From Chrysomallon squamiferum (Eukaryota; Mollusca; Gastropoda; Neomphalida; Peltospiridae), in NCBI GenBank assembly GCA_012295275.1, contig CM022671.1:24207822-24252821 (forward strand): a stretch of DNA of 45,000 nucleotides, given 5' to 3'. How positions within the stretch are numbered: the stretch's first letter is position 1; every line of letters begins with the position of its first letter. A program made the translations under genes and the position numbers. Below, piece by piece: positions 1-13,500 of this stretch. Under the pieces are notes generated by a model. It did no database searches. It saw only the letters and a program-made list of their open reading frames with translations, and had not been told where the DNA came from.

Positions 1-445
1 ATTAATAACAAATTTCATCGAAAACTCTAGTATTAATATTAGATATATATAAAAAATATATATATATAATTTATCATAAAGTATATATTTTGTTTTATAA
101 ATTAAAAAGCATACATCATCATATTCAGTATCTTACTGTTGTGTGCAAATGGTTATCTAATTACAAAACTACATAATATTTTCTAACCAGATGACACTGA
201 CACCATCATTGTCATCATCATTCGTTATATTATTTTACTAATTTTACTTTTATTGCTTCGTATATTTCCCAAATTGTGAATGATAACTATTTTATACCAA
301 TGTCGTAACTGTACTTTGATTTTTAGTTTCATTTACAGAAAGATATAATGTTATTTAAAAATCTCAAAAGTGCTTCTTTTATTCTCTATAACGGTTTGAA
401 CTTGCAGACGTTTGTCGTGAATTAAAAGAAGAAAACAATCCATAC

Positions 446-613
446 TTGTATCCTAACATTCTGCAAACAACAGCAGCGTCATCTTCATCCCATGCGTCGT
501 TACAGACGGTTCCACGAACTCCGTTACGAATTATTTCTACACGACCTTCATTTGGTGTTAGTCCGTTTACTAATTCTACTGTAATGTTTCCTTCACCAAA
601 TACAGCTGTTAAA

Positions 614-659
<46 letters not shown>

Positions 660-3187
660 TAACAAAAAACAATAACGGAAACAAAAACGTCAACGACAAC
701 AACAGCAACAACAGCAACAACAACGATAATAATGACTACGACAGTTATGACGATGATGAAGACAATACAGACGTGAAAATCCGTAAAACTTTACCGCTTT
801 TATAGTATTGTTATTTAAGAATCTAAATAAAATGCCCCAGTCTTTTATTTATTTATTATTTTTGTTTTTTGTTTAAAAGATTTACAGAAAGACGAGCGTT
901 TCTTCAAATCTTAGTCATAAACATTACAAATAACTGTGACCAATACGTGATAAATTGTTATAAGATAACCTGTACACGTTTACAACAAAACCGTTGTGTT
1001 CAATCCATTGACCAGCAAAGTTAAATAAAGTGGCAATAACATAATACAGATAAATCATTATCCAATGCTTTAAGTTCACCGAAGTTTTAACTTTCATTTT
1101 CAGTTTCAGTTTTTTTCTTTGGTTTATTTATTTTTTTATTTTTTATTTATTTATTTGTTTCTTATGTCAATGTCGTGGTCCTTAAAAATACATTTTAAAA
1201 TAAGTCACAACGCTAAATTATTTTGGGTACGCACCTGATACAGCAACACTTACTTGACAGTTGCACGTTCGTGCATGCAGCTCCTGCATCCTCGCCGTGT
1301 TGACAGTTATTGACACCCCAGCCGCTGCTTTTGCATGCTTCAATTGTCGTTTCAGTACCAGAACACTGTACATCATCTAACCAGATCTGACCACTTCCTT
1401 GACCAAACTGTGCACTCTGGAAACTCTTTCCACCGTATCTATCAAGAGAAAACAAATTAAAGAAAGGTTTTAAGCTTTTAGAAATTAAAAAAAAATTTTA
1501 AATAAATAGATAATAAAATATAATAATAATAATAAAAATAATAACAATGTGAAAAAGTTATGTATATTACACAGAAACACAGAAAATAGAATTTCCATTA
1601 GTCTATATCATAAGTTGTTTTTTTTTTTTTTTTTTTTAAATAATAGTTTATATTTCAGACAGTTAGTATATTACAGAAATAATTTTACAAGGGGAAAGAA
1701 ATATGGATGAAATTAATATAAAATATTTAATATAAATATGTATCTACAATTATATGATATTTTAAAAGTTTAATATTATAGCAAAAACAAAAACAACAAC
1801 AACAACAAAAAATAAACATGACTTTATATATAAATACATATTATTATGGTTCAAAATATTCAAAGATTTTTAAAAAAAGGATCATACATTTATAATGAAA
1901 AGACTGTCAACAAAGCGTTTGTAAAATGGACACATTTTATACGTGGAATATAAAGTTGAAATATCTTACATATATCCTAGCATTCTGCAAATAACATTAA
2001 CATCGTCTGTATCCCATTGGTCATCACAGACAGTTCCACGAACTCCATCACGAATTATTTCTACACGACCTTCATATACTGCGTTCCCATTCACCAGTTC
2101 CACTGTGATACAATGCACAGCTGCACACAAAATAAAATATAAAAAAAAAAAAAAAAAAGAAGAAACAACACTATTTCAAATACTAGTCTAGTGAATATTA
2201 TCCAGACAGAAAGACATTATTATAAGCTATTGATCGTTTTCCTAAAAGTTCATTTTGCTCATTACTAGATTCTTATACTGAGGATTCTAGTTCGACTCCA
2301 AACTGTTCTGGAAAAAAATGATTAGGCTAGTTCCCTTATTGTGCAACAACTTGCTTGCTTCCTGTTGTTTTTATAATACGAACGTTAGATTACCCAAATA
2401 ATTGTATCTGTTTATATGATGTCCAGTCATTTAGTCTTCATCTTACAGTTTTCCCTGACAGTTAGGCCTAACTTTACTATAAAAACGATAATGTTTTATG
2501 TTATTTATGATGTTGTTATTTAACATATTCCAAGCGGTGTCATTATTTTATCTGTTTCTTTAAGTATTAACAGTACCTTTATTTTTATGATTTTTGATTA
2601 TAGTTTTATGAACTAAAATATTTTAAATGCATATATTTTTTTTTATCAGTATTTTGCCTCTCTTATCTATAAACATAGATTATTTATACCAAAAATAATT
2701 TTCTTTTACATTAAACAGTAATTTAAATAAATAAATAAATAAATATAAATAAATAAATAAATAAATATTCCCTCGCTATTCGCGGGGTTACGTTCTTACC
2801 CCCCATGAATAGCGAAAAACCGCGAATATTGGATGCAGTTTTAAAACGTCTATTATGAGATTATATAAAACTAAATATATTTCCAAAGACACATTTCAGT
2901 ATTGTCAGTTATGTATTTCACTAAATTGATGTAAACACATTTTATTTTTTAATATTTTAATCAGAAAGATTACAGGAGGACAGTGTAAGCATAAATAGAT
3001 TCGTTTTCTATGCGTACAACATTAGAAATGGTGGAACAAATTTAAAAGGCAAACAGACAGATAAATACAGTACGCACAAATCAATTAAAAACAATGGCAC
3101 AAAAATAACAAAAGATGCATTTATTAAGAGCAATAAAAGGATGTCACCAATAATGAATGATAATAAAATGATGATGAAAAATGCCAT
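446..3187 (-). CDS. Secreted SRCR-domain protein, 5' part (partial, continues off left edge)
   Basis: Four exons join in phase on the minus strand: 3187-3148 (signal peptide), 2120-1970, 1438-1254 and 605-446. Exon 1 starts [13 protein letters not shown] and splices to AVHC, giving a hydrophobic signal sequence just before the first SRCR domain. Exons 2+3 make one complete SRCR domain: [27 protein letters not shown], then [23 protein letters not shown]. Exon 4 repeats the first half ([28 protein letters not shown]) and ends at a GTATGG donor in phase 2, so the second domain must finish left of position 1. SRCR domains are disulfide-stabilised extracellular ligand-binding modules common in invertebrate immune receptors. 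The SRCR exons are clear; the signal exon (donor G|GTGACA) is inferred from phase and hydrophobicity only. No membrane segment is visible, so secreted versus receptor is undecided. Confidence 0.78.
617..659 (+). repeat. (AAT)n microsatellite
   Basis: About 14 AAT units sit immediately upstream (minus-strand sense) of the second SRCR exon's acceptor at 605. The repeat is in the intron, but read in the exon frame it gives a false poly-Leu leader fused to the SRCR exon. Confidence 0.95.
2720..2840. mobile_element. Pogo/Tigger-like DNA transposon terminal fragment
   Basis: A CCTCGCTATTCGCGGGG stretch is followed by CCCCCATGAATAGCGA and AAAACCGCGAATA. The segments at 2773-2787 and 2800-2815 are near-complementary and fold as a hairpin. 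The arrangement resembles what I remember of Tigger/pogo element termini (CCTCG.ATCCGCGGGG ... CCGCGGAT). An (AATA)n stretch lies directly to the left (2728-2766). Only this end is recognisable, with no transposase, so it is probably a short non-autonomous or truncated copy. Confidence 0.4.
3148..3187 (-). CDS. Candidate signal-peptide exon of the SRCR gene
   Basis: An ATG at 3187-3185 opens 13 codons rich in Phe, Ile and Leu and ends in phase 1 before GTGACA. The 151-nt SRCR exon at 2120 needs a phase-1 partner. The joined product reads as a hydrophobic core followed by AVHC and then the SRCR start. The match of phase and of signal-peptide shape is the only evidence. Confidence 0.5.
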
Positions 3188-3699
3188 ACGATGATGATGA
3201 TAACAATAAACAAACAAACAGCAAAAAAAACAGTTTCAAAAAAGAGATGTTTTTTTTCTCTCTGAATAGGTTACTATCTGATACATTAACAAACAATAAA
3301 AAATATATATTTTATATTTTCCCATTTCAGTATTGTTTAAAGATTAATTTAAGGGATTCGTTTTTAAAATATCTTGTAAATCAAACTAACAAAAATGTTA
3401 AGAGAAAAGGATGGCTGCGAAATTCCAATAACAAACAAAAAAAAAAGTTTAATGTTATATCAGGTAATTAATTTTAATATTTTGAATGTTTGTTTCATTT
3501 GTAAACAAATGTGGGAAAAAGAAAAAGGTTAAGTATGTGCTCATTTGTATGTGTGAGAATTAGTATGTATGTATGAATATGCGTGTTTGTATATGCAGTG
3601 CGTGAAGATGTATGTGGGTTTGTGTGCTGACAACATTAGAAAAAGGTTTGAAGCAAATCGGTCCACCCTGAACAGACATATGGCGTCATATATTTTATC

Positions 3700-3738
<39 letters not shown>

Positions 3739-5108
3739 CGTTATCATCAGAGACTGAGCGATTTAAAAAATAATAATAATAAATAAATTTAAAAGAAGGC
3801 TATAACTTTTTTCTAAGAATACAAAATTTTTTCGGTGAGTATAAAACAACTTACCTTATTCGAAGAGTAAAACTTACCTGAAGTTATATATATTAAACGT
3901 AATATTACTCGGTGAGTCGATCGGACTATCTGTTTAAAAATCTTACCCGTAATACAGATAAAGGTGGCCAACAAAACGCCAAGCATGATCTCAGATAATC
4001 TGAAAAACGTGAACCAAAACGAAAGTATTAGATTATAATCATTTCAGTAAGTTACGCTAAAAGTTCAGAAAACACTTCGACTGTTTCTGTCGCCTAAGAG
4101 TCTATTAAGACGTGGACAGAGAAGTTTTTTTTTTCATCACTGATGAGACCAAATAAAAGTTCATATTTAACGAAACCTCGTTTGTTTTGTATTCTGTGTT
4201 TATTCATTGCTGTTTTCACGGAAACAAAACCATTAAGAGTCTTTCAGATCGATTTGTAAGTTCTTTACCTTCAGTGGCATTGTTTTATTCATTTTTTTGT
4301 TTGAATATCGGTAGAAAGGTGTTTGTCCTGGGTTTTTTTTTGTTGTTGCTTTTTTGTCTTGATTGGCATATTCTATATGTAATTGTTACAAAAAGAATAT
4401 AACTGAAGTGGAATATTACAAGAAGGAAAAGGAGAAGAAGAAGAAGAAATTAAAGTAACAATAATAATTTATAAAATCAGCCTGTTTCTGTCTTTTCCTG
4501 AATTTAATCTGATTATAACATCATAATGACAATTTATTTATTTTAGTAGGTTAACTGGAAGGTTAACATATAACTTTCAAGATTAAAGATATGCTTAATA
4601 AAAATGAAAATAAAGTTTCTACTATACCTAAGGTACTGGTTTTAGGGTTGCAGTCCACGAGCCTCCATAGATTGAGTTAACATTATTTCATTTTCTTTTA
4701 CTTTTAACCCTTTTGAAAATACTTCTTGGACCCGCAGAATGACTGCAGCACAGTGATGGGATGGCTTATGAAATCTGTATATGGTTTATTCTATTAATAT
4801 TATTAACTGAATAGTAAAATTCTAAAATATTTATGGTACAGTATTATTGCTAACAATCGATCTAAACCACATTAAGTAGTAATTAACAAAAATAGCGACC
4901 AGAATCATCATTCACTGTCATGCACTATTAAATGTCTGAAATTACTCTGAGGTTAAAACTTATCTTTTATTTCTAATCTGTGACAGACCTAGCTAAACTA
5001 AGAACAAATCGGAATCAGGCAGATGTAAAACACTCAGTGATGGTTCTTACGTAATTACACCTGTTAGATAACGATGATTATGAATAAAAATTATTCAACA
5101 AGGACATT

Positions 5109-5184
<76 letters not shown>

Positions 5185-6830
5185 TTTTATTGTTAATTTA
5201 GAGGTAAGTGGAAAGTTGAAGAAATGTAGCAGATAACAAAACATAAAAAAAAAATTAAAAAAAAAAAAAAAAGGGATTATGATATTACGTGTGTACACTA
5301 ACTTCGTCATTTCTGTGAATATATATATATATATATATATATTTCAGATCGAAAATCGATACCCAAAAATAATATCCCTTTATTTTTCATCAATAAAACT
5401 TCCAAGTCGGATATGAAATATGTGTATGGTTATCACAACAACAAAACAAAACAAAAAATAAATAAAAATAAATAAATAAATGACATTTGAAACTCAACAT
5501 CCACTTTAATCGTACTTTTACATGCATCCATGTTGTCCAGACTTTAAGCCTTCTTTGAATTTTATGGTGAAAATATGAAAGATATTTCTTATTCTAAACG
5601 TATGTCTACAAAGATACAGGCATATAAAATCGATATATAGAGTCTGGAAACTTTGTAGTATGGTGTACTGTTACAGACGTTTCATCTGAATGATATATTT
5701 GATGAAAATAAAGGCTCATAATTAATTCAACTATTGTCTTCCAATCCATTATCTACAATTATTGTTTTGTTTATTGTAACAAAGAAATCTTCTTCCCTCA
5801 TTTAAATAAAGTAAGTATCAAGAATTCATTATTTTCAAAGTAATCAATAATCTTTTGACTCTTTGTTTCAGTCCAAAAAAAAAAAAAAAAAACCTACGAA
5901 CACATTAAGAAAAAAAGAAAAAAGAAAAAGAAAAGTAAGTCAGGAAATTAGACCATGCATAAAGAAGAAACAAATGATTTAACATTTCTTGGAACTTTGA
6001 CAATATGAAACTGTTTCTGTTGTAATCGATCTATAAATCTTCAGTTTATTAAGTACGTACATAGAGACGATGTTTTGGATTCTTTGTTGTATTTGTTTAT
6101 TTCGTTGTTGTTGTTTTTTTTTTTTTTTTTTTTTTAATATTTCACCCCCAGATATTTTAATAAAGTATATGAATATATAAAAAAAAAAAAAAAATTAAAA
6201 ATTAAAAAAAAAAGAAAAGTTCATTGATCGAATTCATTGTTTCATAATCACCAGATCAGATGAAAATTAATAGACCAGCTGGTCGAAAAGTTAAACAAAT
6301 GGATTAGTAACATGGAGAACTTGTGCCAATATATGTAACTTCTTTTATTAAAAAGTGTCCCGTGGCATAAACATATCATAAATTAATGTAGAAGTCATGT
6401 TACAATGTGATAAAAATAACTCTTTATAATAACCGTTTCCACGTTTAATTAAAATTTAATGTCAAACTGCATTGAGATACTAAAGTACTAAAGTGAATTG
6501 TTTGCTCCAGCCTACAATTGTTCTTTGAGATGCAGCAGTCGATAATCTGTTTCTCAATATACTTTTCTGCTGGAGGGTAGTGACTCTCAGATTCTTTTAC
6601 TATAATGTGCAATAATTTTCAATTCCCTTAATTAAATTAATAAACCAATACAATTTAGGATGTTGTTGAGGAAGAGCTCTTTAGAATAAGAACATTAAAC
6701 TACCAAAGTAAAAACTCAACGCAATAATATTCAAATTACATTTAATACTTTTCTTTTATTTTTATGTGTTTTTTTTTTTTTAAATATTTTTTTTTTTTTT
6801 TTTTTTTTTTTAATTTTAAAGTTTGTATTT
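3188..6830. other. Intergenic stretch with microsatellites, no gene recognised
   Basis: Between the SRCR gene start and the presumed APPBP2 3' end I see no exon that joins to anything. It contains a (TTA)n run at 3701-3736, an (AAT)n plus (AT)n run at 5111-5180, a second (AT)n at 5320-5342, and poly-A or poly-T tracts near 5876, 6115, 6180 and 6775-6810. Open frames here are simple-repeat translations. Confidence 0.7.
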
Positions 6831-9167
6831 ATTTTTTTATTACATGAAATTCTTAACAGAAATAATATATTTTGGCTTGCACATAATCTTAACAAATTCA
6901 ACAATAACAGCAATACATAAATAATTCAATACAATTAACATTTACAATTAACATAGCACAATGTGAAGTTAATGAAAGTTGAACACAGGCCGTCTTCTAA
7001 CACATGTCCTTTGTCTGATCCTTTCTACAAGGCTAACAGTAGAGATATTTCAAAATTAAATAATGCAGAAAAAAAAAAAATCTAAATGACAAGCAAAAAG
7101 TTTAACTAAATGCAAAATAATTGTTATTAATTTTAAAGCTTTTCTTCAGAACAGTTATCACATAATGTGCATGCTTGTATGTATGTGAATATATTCCAAC
7201 CCATATTCAGGCCATGAATAGAAAATATTGCTTTTTCTTGAAATAAATAAATAAATATAGATTTAATTAAATTAAAAATAAAAATAAAAATATCCTATGA
7301 AGTCTGCACATTTGTTGATAAGATTTCAATAAAATATACATTGAATGGTCACTTAATAAATAAACAAAAATGTTATGTTTTCCTGCCACTTAATGACATT
7401 ATTCATCACATATGACATTTAATATGGATGGAGAGGTTTGCATTATGACTTCACTGTTTTACACACAAAACTTTTAAAACATACTGGCACACAGACATAC
7501 TGAAACAGCAACTATCAGACACTTGCTATCACTAATTGTACAAAGTATCAGTTTGCCAACATGAGAGCTAAAGTCCTTTAGCACTGTAGAATAAAATGAA
7601 ACAAAGCTACAAAAGTGCTGCAGTATAAAGATATATCTGAAACATGTAAGAAGCTGTTTAGCTAAATTAAAAATGTGCTGAGAGTGTTTGTAAAACATTT
7701 AATTCATCCTTCATTTGTTTATAACATGTTTTCAGTGAGCTACAGTTTTATATTTTAAAAAGTTCAGATCTCTGGGATAACAATGAACGAATTTTGAGAT
7801 TACTTAAAATAATGTAATTAATTAGAAAATGACTGTGGATGGTTTCAATGATAATGCTAGGATGGGTCTTTATGCAATCATCAATTTATCAACAGTAACA
7901 GTCTTGTCAAGGAAAAAAAAAAATGTAACATATTTTATTAAGAAATCATAATATCAACAACTCTCAAAGCACTTTGTATGTAGTTTGACAGTTTACAAGA
8001 AACCAAAAAAACTGACACAAAATACAGTCTTCTTACATATACTCTCTCATACAACAAAATTCACGATACATCACATTTAATGCTGTGTGGAAATTTTAAC
8101 ACAGACATGACAATTTCTGAGAAATTATGTAAAATGTTTAATTTTAACATTGTATGGACAAAAGCTGTTAATATTTTTTTCATGAAATTTCATCACAGAT
8201 AAAACAAAACAAATACTGTTTGAATAGTTTGTTCCATTACACATTCAACTTTCAAAAACATAAAAATAAAAATAAAAAACATTCATTTTAATATAAATAA
8301 TTAACAAAAAATAATTTTTCAATAAACGTACACAAAATATAACAATAACAAATACACAAACCATTAAAAAAACAAACAATTACAATCATCTGAAAATAAA
8401 TAAAGTACGGCTTAAAAGATATTTAAGAAATACTTATAAATTCTAAATTTTAATTTTTATTTTTTTGTTTTGTTTGGGATCATAAGACCTAATTAGCTAA
8501 ATGAAATTTTACATAATGTGACATTAAATGTCTCCAGTCCAATGAAACCATTTCAGATTTATAAAGAAAACACTCTCTTCTAAAACAAACACATAAAACA
8601 TTTCTGGGAAATGAGAAAAGGCTTCTAACCAGATCTCAGCTATATGAAGACCAGCATGTGCGTGTGATTAACTTTTAGTATTTACCCATCAGAGAATGTT
8701 TGAAGCATCTGTTTTGGGCACAAACCAGAACATAAACAAACTTGTAATTTAAGTGGCTTGAATGTGCATTTTGTACCAGAAAGTGAATAAAACTGACTAC
8801 TGAATGATATTTAAATGTTAATATATAAAATAATTCATACTCTGTATACTTTGCTAAAGCAGAGAAAACTTATCTCAGTGAAGAAAGCAGTGATAATAAA
8901 ATAATAACAATATTGAAAAAAGATGAAGAAAAAAAAAGAAGATTTATGTTCCAAAATGCTAGAAGAAGATGATTATTACCATCTAAAAAACTAAAAAATG
9001 AGGGCAGAAGGACAAACTACTGATAATAAATTTTAAGTTAATATTTAAATAAATCACATACATACATGATTGCACTAAAACAATACTTTTCACTCAAGGA
9101 TGGAACACTCTCCTCTAACTACAAAACCAAATACCATCTTAATAAACACTTGCTGTCTAACAATGTC

Positions 9168-9203
<36 letters not shown>

Positions 9204-9771
9204 TGTTAATTTTGTTCTTAACCATCACAAATGTGAACAGATATTCAGAATTCCTTATAATTCAGATAAAAACAAAAACAATCCAAACAATCCTGAAATG
9301 ATCTGAAAAGGCAATACAAGAAGCATCCATCACCAGTATAAAGTTTTCTCTCAAATATCCAAACAGTTATTTCAACATAAATAACTTAATAATCCTCAGC
9401 CTTCTCTCACAAATTGTTTTGTAGGTCTTCTCTGCAACCAAATATTACATTTTTATGCTGTTAATGACCTGAAACATTTTCATCAATTTTGCCGCAACCA
9501 GAATAAAGGTCTTCTTCTTTAACCTTCTAAATAACATTTATGACAATTCACACATTCTGCATTATCTGCTGTGCTCATTAGTTTCCATCTGCAGCTGCAG
9601 AGAAAAACAAGTTTTGAAGAACACAAAGTGAGAGATCTGACTTGGAAGCTGTATTTAAGACATTAATATGCCAACTGGAATCACTGTTATGCACATCTTT
9701 GCATTAACAACAGGCAAATCGTCAAAAAACAGAAACAAAGAGCTCAGACAACAACAAAGCAACTTTTAAGA
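6831..9771 (-). other. Probable long 3'UTR of APPBP2
   Basis: This roughly 2.9-kb stretch after the APPBP2 stop has far fewer microsatellites than flanking DNA, no coding signal, and AATAAA-type signals on the minus strand (TTTATT on plus) at several places, including about 6828-6838. An A/T tract at 9171-9200 is the main low-complexity run. A long AT-rich 3'UTR is the simplest reading, but the true polyadenylation site cannot be fixed from sequence alone. Confidence 0.45.
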
Positions 9772-10508
9772 TCAAAAATATTTTTCTATGATGTCAATCA
9801 TGGACAAGTTTGTGTCAAATTCAAGAGGTTTGACATCTTCTGCATTGTGACTGTTTCTTATCTGGTTCCACTCATGAAGAATGTTGCTGTAGTGTGTTGC
9901 CATGTCCTGCTTTTCCAGGTTGATGTACAGTCTTAGCAATCCCCTATAGTCATATTCTAAACCACTGTATCCCTCCCCAAACAACTTCTGACCTATATTT
10001 GAAAAAAGAAAGAAAAAAAACACATTAATAAAACAGAAAATAAAGACTTGGAAAATTAAATGATACATTAAATTACAGTAAAAAGAAACTAAATAATAAT
10101 AATAATAATAAACAAATAAAAAAACACCAAAAAAACAATAAGGAATTAAAATTTAAAAAACAAATATATTATACAAAACAATTGGGGAAAATACTTAGCA
10201 GACCAAATAAACATTCTGAAAATTTATTAGAATAGGAAAACCAAATATCAGGTTAAAGACAAATTTCCACTGAATGATAATAAATATAAAATAATGATTT
10301 TTTTACATCTATTTTGAACAATTAAAATATACTTACCAATATCTATGGATCTTAAATAAAGCTGTTCTGCTTCATGATATTTCTTCATGTCATAGTTGTA
10401 TAATGAAGCAAGATGACCAACAGACAAAGCTACTTCATAGTCATCAGGACCCAGTAATCTTTCCTTTATTTCAATTGCTTTTAGGTGCATTTCTTCTGCC
10501 TCCTGTAA

Positions 10509-10543
<35 letters not shown>

Positions 10544-13500
10544 GTATAATAATGAAAATGATAATATTATAACAACAACAATCATCCATAAGATGATGAT
10601 GCATAAGAATATAACAGATTTATTAATAATTAACCATTTCATACCTTTTTAAAATCAAGCATCTTGGAAACTTTAATTAGACTAAAACTAAAAGCTGAAG
10701 AGCAAATACAGGCAATGCTTTCTCTAAACCTTTGAATGGAAATTTTGATGCTTTGAGCAAAATGAAAAGTGTACAATGGACAAACAACTGTATTTTGTAA
10801 ACTAAACTGATAGGCAACATTCTGATGTGACAACAGCAACGCAGCCACCTCACAGCCATGCAGCTTAGTAGCAACACTGGATGCAGGGTTTAAATGGTGA
10901 ATGTGTCTAATTGTTAATCATATCAATACTCTGTAGAATACAGAATGATAAAATATAATAACCAATTATTGATTTTAAAACTATATTTCAATATACATGT
11001 AATCCATCACAATGTTTTAATTTGTAAACTTACTTTTGTTTCATTAGTGTTAAAAGCTGTTAATAGTAGTAAAACTGATATTTATGTAGTGTTATCCCTA
11101 TTAACAATGTTCAGATTCTTTCATAAAAGTTATAATTTAAAAAAGAAGAATAATAAGTCTAGTAATTACAATTATTATCAATATTAACTTGATTATTAAA
11201 CAGTAAACATTTTAGAAACAGAAATTAAGCCATAGCATATTTGAAATTACTTTATATCTCTGCATTGACTGATAAAGCCTCCCTAGATTCCCATAATGCT
11301 TTGCAGTCTGGACATTGTTTTCTCCAAATGCCTTCTTGGCCAGTTCAAGAGACTGCAGATGAAGATCTTGTGCTTCTCTCAGCAGTCTCTCTTCCATCGC
11401 TTTATCATGACTGTCTATTGCTATTTCTTCCAGAATTAAAGCTGAAATTGTTCACATTAAAATAATAACAATAATAATAATCAACAAAAACAACATCAAC
11501 ATCACCAATAATGATCATAACATATTATGAATAGATATGGGAGTTTTTACTTTGTCATTATGAATATTAAACCTTTGTACCAATTAAAAATTGAAAGAAT
11601 CTACAGTTAAAATATTCCTTTGAAGATGGTTATATCCAACAAACCAAAATGTCCAGTTAAGAAGGTGATGGTGACAAACATATTCTGCAAAAACTGAATT
11701 CTATATAATTAATCTAATCAACCACAGACATATTTCTAAATCTGAACAACAAAATAAAACTGATAAAAAAAGAAATTCCACAACAATCTCCTTTGTTACT
11801 TGCAAAAATTTATGATTTTTACATATGATATACTGAACAAATACACAGAAACAATGAAGCATACACTAACCTTTCACTCTCTTAGATGATGATAACAACA
11901 AATGATCGGGTGGAAGAATGTGACCAAGTATTTCAATTGCTCTCTCAGCATGATCTCTGAATGAAATGAAAGTCATTACATGTTTAAACATATTTTTAAT
12001 GAACATTACATTTTTTTTTTCATCCTAAAATGATTCCTGCTAATATGCATATTACATTTAATAAATTAATCGTATGTCCACCACAATTCTGGATACGTCA
12101 AAACAGGAATCAAAAACATATATCTGTATGACCTATATGAAATGTAATGATTAAATTAATCTGATATTTCCGTATATACTTTAACCCCCTTTAAAAACAG
12201 AATATTTCAGTATTATGTATAAAATGATAATAACAACTGCAATGATAATCTCAAATTCACATTCAATTTAACATTTTGGGTAGCTTTAGTGACAGATACA
12301 GAAGTCACAATACAAACAACTGTAAGAGAATCTCAGAATGTATCATGTTTTCATTAGTTCAGTATTGTTTATTTCTGCATTACTTCAAAGCTTTTCCACT
12401 GGATGACAAATATACAATTCAGCAATGGAAATATTAATAGTAAATATAAATTATATATCTTTAAAAATAATGTATTTTTAAGTAAAGGAACCCCAGTGCA
12501 TTACCCCAAACAAATCAAATTCAACCCTGTAAGATATAAAATCTGTTACAAGGAAAATGACTGAAATGAAGTATTTAAAACTGGATAAAAACTTACTGAG
12601 CTTTCTTGAATTTTCCTGAGCTGTATTGCTCCACATAGGAAGCGTATGCTAAATCTTCATTTGCTATTGCCACATACAGGTTGTTTCCCCCAAACACAGA
12701 CTGCCGGATATCCAGCGCAATCTGTAGAAAAGTGAAACAGCAGAGAGTTTATAGACAGAAGGTAATTTACATAATAAGAAATCAAAAGAATTTACAACAT
12801 TTAAATATTTATGGTTCTTTGATGTCAGTTATCCTTTTCATAAATAATGATATAAACAAAGCCTAACACAGCCGTATAACCAAAGTATGTTTTAAAATGA
12901 GAATAAAATAAATGCACTTACATACAGTTAAATAATTCCATAAAGCTTGACATCAAATATCAGTATTAAATAAATATGGATGAGAGACATTGAAGTAAAG
13001 AGATGAGGAGAATCTGAACAGTAGATTAATTTGTGTTTTAATGCAATCAATTACTTTAACAGAACTTAAAATAATTCAATTCACGATGTTTTAAATTAAT
13101 GTGTATGATCAGAGAAAAAGAAAAGAATTGATTTTCTTGGATTCTGAGATTTTGTTTTAATTTGATTTAAATAAATAGTATAAATTACAAGTAAAGATGA
13201 AAACAGCTTAAAATTAAAATGTGTTATATTACTGTAAAACTAAACACAGACTGTACCTGATAGACAAAGACCGATGCAGCAATTGAATCAATATTTAACA
13301 GATAAAAACCGTAATCCATTAACACATCAGAATACTTAGGATGATGACTTCCAAAATGTTCTCTGGAAAATACATAGAAAAATACACTCATGACTTTTTA
13401 AAACAGTAAAGCATTCTACTTACTTCTGGACAATTTGTGAAATATTTAAATGATTTATAATATAAACAAATATAAATGTTTTTTTAATATCTCTATCATA

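Noticed and set aside
379-723. Poly-Leu leader in front of the second SRCR exon, looking like a signal peptide
   Set aside because: The Leu run is the intronic (AAT)n repeat; the exon starts at 605 after an acceptor and joins the upstream SRCR exon in phase.
2250-2310. AGTTCGACTCC box B-like motif, possible SINE
   Set aside because: No convincing box A at the right distance, and the surroundings are ordinary AT-rich sequence.
3569-3757. Open frame with ADNIRKRFEANRSTLNRHM, possible retroelement or zinc-finger relic
   Set aside because: Too short, no metal-binding pattern, and it ends in a (TTA)n repeat.
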